64,000 nt of DNA from Streptomyces sp. R44 (GTDB lineage Bacteria > Actinomycetota > Actinomycetes > Streptomycetales > Streptomycetaceae): the NCBI RefSeq assembly GCF_041053105.1, contig NZ_CP163444.1, positions 3,968,001 through 4,032,000 on the forward strand. The letters run 5' to 3'. The position numbers were made by a program, and so were the translations under genes. This document shows positions 61,306-64,000 of the stretch, in pieces. The first letter of the stretch is position 1. The number at the start of each line of letters is the position of its first letter. Below the pieces are notes generated by a model, which was not told the origin of the DNA, made no database searches, and saw only the letters and a program-made list of their open reading frames with translations.

Positions 61306-61379
61306 CGGGGTGTAGCGCAGCTTGGCAGCGCGCTTCGTTCGGGACGAAGAGGTCGTGGGTTCAAATCCCGCCACCCCGA
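61306..61379 (+). tRNA. tRNA-Pro (anticodon CGG)
   Basis: The 74-base gene folds as a cloverleaf. The 7-bp acceptor stem CGGGGTG pairs with CACCCCG and A is the discriminator base. The anticodon arm CTTCG-TTCGGGA-CGAAG puts CGG at positions 34-36. The T-arm GTGGGTTCAAATCCCGC is standard. CCA is not encoded. It is followed by a GNRA-capped terminator. The 3' end of a tRNA gene is also a common attachment site for integrative elements. Confidence 0.96.
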
Positions 61380-61391
61380 CAGCCGCAAGAC

Positions 61392-61433
61392 CCTCAGGGG
61401 CCTGATCCGCGAAAGCGGGTCGGGCCCCTGAGG
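61392..61433 (+). terminator. Terminator of tRNA-Pro
   Basis: A 19-bp stem with G-U pairs (CCTCAGGGGCC outer, GATCCGC inner) closes a GAAA tetraloop. It lies 13 bp after the tRNA. Confidence 0.9.
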
Positions 61434-61436
61434 CGT

Positions 61437-61505
61437 TTCCGGGGACCTACGGAAGCCTCCCGGGGATCTACGGAAGCTCCCTGGGACCTTCAGAAGCCCC
61501 CCGGG
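61437..61505. repeat. Three imperfect ~22-bp direct repeats downstream of tRNA-Pro
   Basis: ccggggacctacggaagcc, ccggggatctacggaagct and ctgggaccttcagaagccc lie in tandem between the terminator and the end of the MFS gene. They may mark a recombination scar next to the tRNA. Confidence 0.5.
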
Positions 61506-61589
61506 GGCTTTCGGTGCGTGCGTCGGGGCCACCTCCTCGGCCGTGGGCGGCGGGAGGTGGCCCCGAGACGTGGGGGGAACGGCGCCGGT

Positions 61590-62906
61590 TCAGGCCGCCG
61601 GGGTGGGGGCGGTGTCGGTGTCACCGGCCGGGGCGGGGACCTTCCCGGTGTCGTCGGCCGGGGTGTCGTCCGACTCGGGGACGGCCTGCGTGCTCAGGCT
61701 GCGGGCGTCCTTGCTCAGCGCCATCGTGATGCCGACCAGGAGCATCGGCAGGGCGGCCATGAGGAAGCCCCAGCGGACGCCGACCGTGACCAGCAGGCCC
61801 ATGAGGGCGAAGGAGACCGGCTCCAGGACGACCCTCGGGAGGCTCATGATGCTGTTGATCCGGCCGAGGAAGTCGGCCGGCGTCCGGGTCTGGATGTACG
61901 TCGGCAGCGCCACGTCGCTGGAGTAGGCGACGCCGACGCCGAGCACCGCGAGGAGGGTGGCCGCCGCCCACGGGGTGGGCAGGAAGCCCAGGGTCGCGAA
62001 GGCCAGGCCCTCGCACAGGGTCATGCCGATGATCAGCAGGCCCCAGCGGCGGGGCAGACCGGTGACCGCCGCGGCGATCGTGCCGGCGAGCTGGCCGAGA
62101 CCCCAGGAGGAGATGAGCAGACCCAGCGTGAGCGCGCTCTCCGAGAAGCTCTTCGAGAGGGCGGGGAGGCCGACCGAGAACAGACCGCTGTAGCTGAGCG
62201 CGGCCGCCGAGATGAGCAGCAGGATGGAGCGCACCTCGCGGCTCCGGCGGGCGTAGCGCAGGCCCGAGACGATCTCCGAGCGGATCTGCGCGATCGACGG
62301 CGACGCCGCCTCCGGGTCCGCGGGCCGGGCCGGGACCGCGCGCAGGCTCAGTGCCGCCAGGAAGAAGGTCGCGGCGTTGAAGAAGATCGCCGTGGTGGCA
62401 CCCGCCGACGCGACCAGGGCGCCGCCGAGGACCGGGCCGAGCAGCCGGGCGCCCTGCTCGTTGAAGCCGGTCAGCGCGTTGGCGCGGGCCAGGTCCTCCT
62501 TCTCCACGAGGGAGGGCACGATGCTGTCGCTGGCGGGCCAGAAGAACGCCTCCGCGGTGCCCATCACGACGGCGATCGCGTAGAACTGCCAGGTCTGCAC
62601 GCCGTCGAAGACACTCGCCAGGCCGAGGGCCACCACGGCGGTGCCCCGCGACAGATGGGTCGCCAGCATGACGGTGCGGGGGGACAGGCGGTCGGTCATC
62701 GCCCCGCCGATCAGCATCAGGACGCCCCGCGGGATGGCCTGGGCCAGTACGACGCCCGCCAGCGTCGCCGCCGAGCCGGTCTCCTGGAGCACCAGCCAGA
62801 TGAAGGCGACCTCGAAGCTCAGGTCGCCGAGGATGGAGATGCCCTCGCCCGCCCAGACCAATCGGAATCGCCGGGAACGCAGCGGCTGCCGCAGCTGATC
62901 CAGCAT
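61590..62906 (-). CDS. MFS transporter
   Basis: This 438-residue protein has 12 hydrophobic segments and MFS loop motifs (GGAMTDRLSPRTVML, FLGRINSIMSLPRVVLEP). It resembles DHA3-type macrolide or enterobactin exporters (MefA/EntS-like), and its end is a disordered acidic tail (SDDTPADDTGKVPAPAG). ATG 62906 is preferred to the GTG at 62909 because AAGG lies six bases upstream. It lies downstream of the ATP-grasp gene on the same strand, 79 bp away, so export of that enzyme's product is a fair guess. Confidence 0.9.
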   Translation of the reverse strand: MLDQLRQPLRSRRFRLVWAGEGISILGDLSFEVAFIWLVLQETGSAATLAGVVLAQAIPRGVLMLIGGAMTDRLSPRTVMLATHLSRGTAVVALGLASVFDGVQTWQFYAIAVVMGTAEAFFWPASDSIVPSLVEKEDLARANALTGFNEQGARLLGPVLGGALVASAGATTAIFFNAATFFLAALSLRAVPARPADPEAASPSIAQIRSEIVSGLRYARRSREVRSILLLISAAALSYSGLFSVGLPALSKSFSESALTLGLLISSWGLGQLAGTIAAAVTGLPRRWGLLIIGMTLCEGLAFATLGFLPTPWAAATLLAVLGVGVAYSSDVALPTYIQTRTPADFLGRINSIMSLPRVVLEPVSFALMGLLVTVGVRWGFLMAALPMLLVGITMALSKDARSLSTQAVPESDDTPADDTGKVPAPAGDTDTAPTPAA

Positions 62907-62985
62907 CACTTGCCTTTCTTTCGCGGCACGCCCGGCGCACCGTCGGTGTGGGGGGCCGGCCGGTGCGGCCGGCCCCTGTTCGTCG

Positions 62986-64000
62986 TCAGACCCCGGTCCG
63001 GTAGCCCGCGACGAAGGTGCGTGCCACCCGGTCCACGAGGTGACGCAGACCGGTGTGGTCGGGCGCGTGGCCGTGCACGAGCCCGAGCATCTGGTTGCCG
63101 ATCCGCCAGTCGACCGCCTGGCCCGGCCGGGCGAGGACGTCGACGGCGGTGATCCCGTCGAGGGCTCTCACCTCGTCCACGCCGTCGAGGGCCGTCAGTT
63201 CGCGTGCCTCGACGGGCGGGAGGAGCACCCATTCGAAGGTGACCCCGGAGAAGTCGAAGGAGGGCGCGGCGGGCCGTCGGCCGAGTGCGAGGTCGAGCGC
63301 GAAACGCACCAGGCTGTCCTGCGAGGCCCTGGGGAGGAGATCCACCACGTGTCCGCCGACGCGGCCGTTGACCTCGATGATCCGGGGGCCGGACGGGGTC
63401 AGTTTCACTTCGGTGTGGGTCACCGAGTCCCGGATGCCGAGCGCCCGCACGGCGGCCGCGGCCAGCTCCTTCACCTCGTCCGCCAGCGCCGGGGGCAGCG
63501 TGGAGGGGAGGAAGAAGCCGGTCTCGCGGAACGGCTCGGCCAGCGGCAGCTTGCCCGACACACAGGAGGCCAGCACCTCCCCCCGGTACACCAGGCCCTC
63601 CACGGACACGTAGTCGCCCCACCCTTCGCCGGCGGCCGAGGGGTCCCCGACGAGGCACTCCTCGACGACGAACACCCGGTCCTGGCCGACGTCGCCCGAC
63701 ATCACGGCGGGCAGTTCGCGGGCGGCCTGCTCGGCCGAGTCCAGCCGGACGGTGTTCCGGCTGCCGGCGCCCGTCCGGGGCTTGACCACGACCGGGTAGC
63801 CCAGCTCCGCGGCCGCCTCCAGCACCCGCTCGGGGGAGTCTGCCAGCCGGCATCCGGTGGCGTCCACGCCCGCGGCGGCCAGCGCCGCGCGCTGTGCCAG
63901 CTTGTCGGTGAGCAGCCTCGTGGTCTCGGCGCCGTGGTACGGGAGGCCGAGCCGTTCCGCGAGTTCCGAGGTCAGGCCGAGGCAGTACTCGCTGAAGGTC
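62986..64000 (-). CDS. ATP-grasp carboxylate-amine ligase (5' end outside window)
   Basis: The gene runs off the right edge; 338 codons are visible. The ATP-grasp fold is complete in the visible part: ELGYPVVVKPRTGAGSRN (ATP binding), VVEECLVGDPSAAG (a VEE hinge), VSVEGLVYRGEVLA, and IIEVNGRVGGHVVDLLP (metal-binding Glu/Asn). A C-terminal domain ends TFVAGYRTGV. The closest architecture is an L-amino acid ligase or carboxylate-amine ligase that makes dipeptides or amide-linked products. With the exporter downstream it suggests a small-molecule locus. Its neighbours beyond the edge are unseen. Confidence 0.85.
   Translation of the reverse strand, partial: TFSEYCLGLTSELAERLGLPYHGAETTRLLTDKLAQRAALAAAGVDATGCRLADSPERVLEAAAELGYPVVVKPRTGAGSRNTVRLDSAEQAARELPAVMSGDVGQDRVFVVEECLVGDPSAAGEGWGDYVSVEGLVYRGEVLASCVSGKLPLAEPFRETGFFLPSTLPPALADEVKELAAAAVRALGIRDSVTHTEVKLTPSGPRIIEVNGRVGGHVVDLLPRASQDSLVRFALDLALGRRPAAPSFDFSGVTFEWVLLPPVEARELTALDGVDEVRALDGITAVDVLARPGQAVDWRIGNQMLGLVHGHAPDHTGLRHLVDRVARTFVAGYRTGV

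Overview
The window looks like the chromosome of a Streptomyces or close relative. It is uniformly very GC rich, many genes start with GTG or TTG, and it carries bldG with its partner anti-sigma gene, wblA, a TopA with a lysine-rich tail, a thymidylate kinase fused to an MFS-like membrane domain, and a streptomycete Crp. From memory, the gene order matches the S. coelicolor SCO3540-SCO3582 region. Much of it also matches Mycobacterium tuberculosis Rv3644c-Rv3683 (holB, topA, helicase, Tad genes and ssd, HAD phosphatase, acs, epoxide-hydrolase-like gene, marP, NUDIX, nth, crp, metallo-beta-lactamase, RidA, two ArsA ATPases, a WhiB gene, a class A PBP, a phosphoesterase). Most of the window is therefore a conserved actinobacterial core with accessory modules inserted.

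Layout. 1-12.5 kb: the end of holB; a two-component system facing a FtsX-type ABC exporter; tmk; topA. 12.7-18.1 kb: an ABC-2 exporter, an ArsR-type regulator and a methyltransferase. 18.2-24.9 kb: a lipoprotein, the proton pyrophosphatase, bldG with its anti-sigma partner, and a divergent MrfA-like helicase. 24.9-30.1 kb: a seven-gene Tad pilus operon led by an ssd/CpaE-like ATPase. Its leader holds nested inverted repeats, and two DnaA-box-like 9-mers lie further upstream. 30.4-35.3 kb: a HAD phosphatase, a probable 6S-like RNA, a Fic-fold protein without the catalytic His, a CooC/MinD-like ATPase and a secreted polysaccharide deacetylase. 35.5-43.3 kb: a SulP-carbonic anhydrase fusion, acs, nhaA, a holin-like protein and an epoxide-hydrolase-like enzyme. 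43.6-53.7 kb: MarP, NUDIX, Nth, Crp, an SPFH protein, MBL, a second NUDIX, RidA, DUF4177 and paired ArsA ATPases. 53.8-59 kb: wblA, a small accessory insertion (an orphan gene and a decayed IS110 transposase), then a class A PBP. 59-64 kb: YqeY, a phosphoesterase, a Pr6Pr-family membrane protein and tRNA-Pro(CGG), then an accessory-looking MFS exporter with an ATP-grasp ligase cut by the window edge.

Many genes overlap by 4 bp (ATGA, GTGA or TTGA), which points to translationally coupled operons. Convergent pairs are separated by strong hairpins. Short tandem repeats are frequent at gene ends and in low-complexity protein segments. The most unusual items are the nested inverted repeats and DnaA-like boxes ahead of the Tad operon, the Fic-like pseudoenzyme, the 6S-like RNA locus, the three-part Tmk, and the two protein fusions or tandem pairs (SulP-carbonic anhydrase, ArsA-ArsA).
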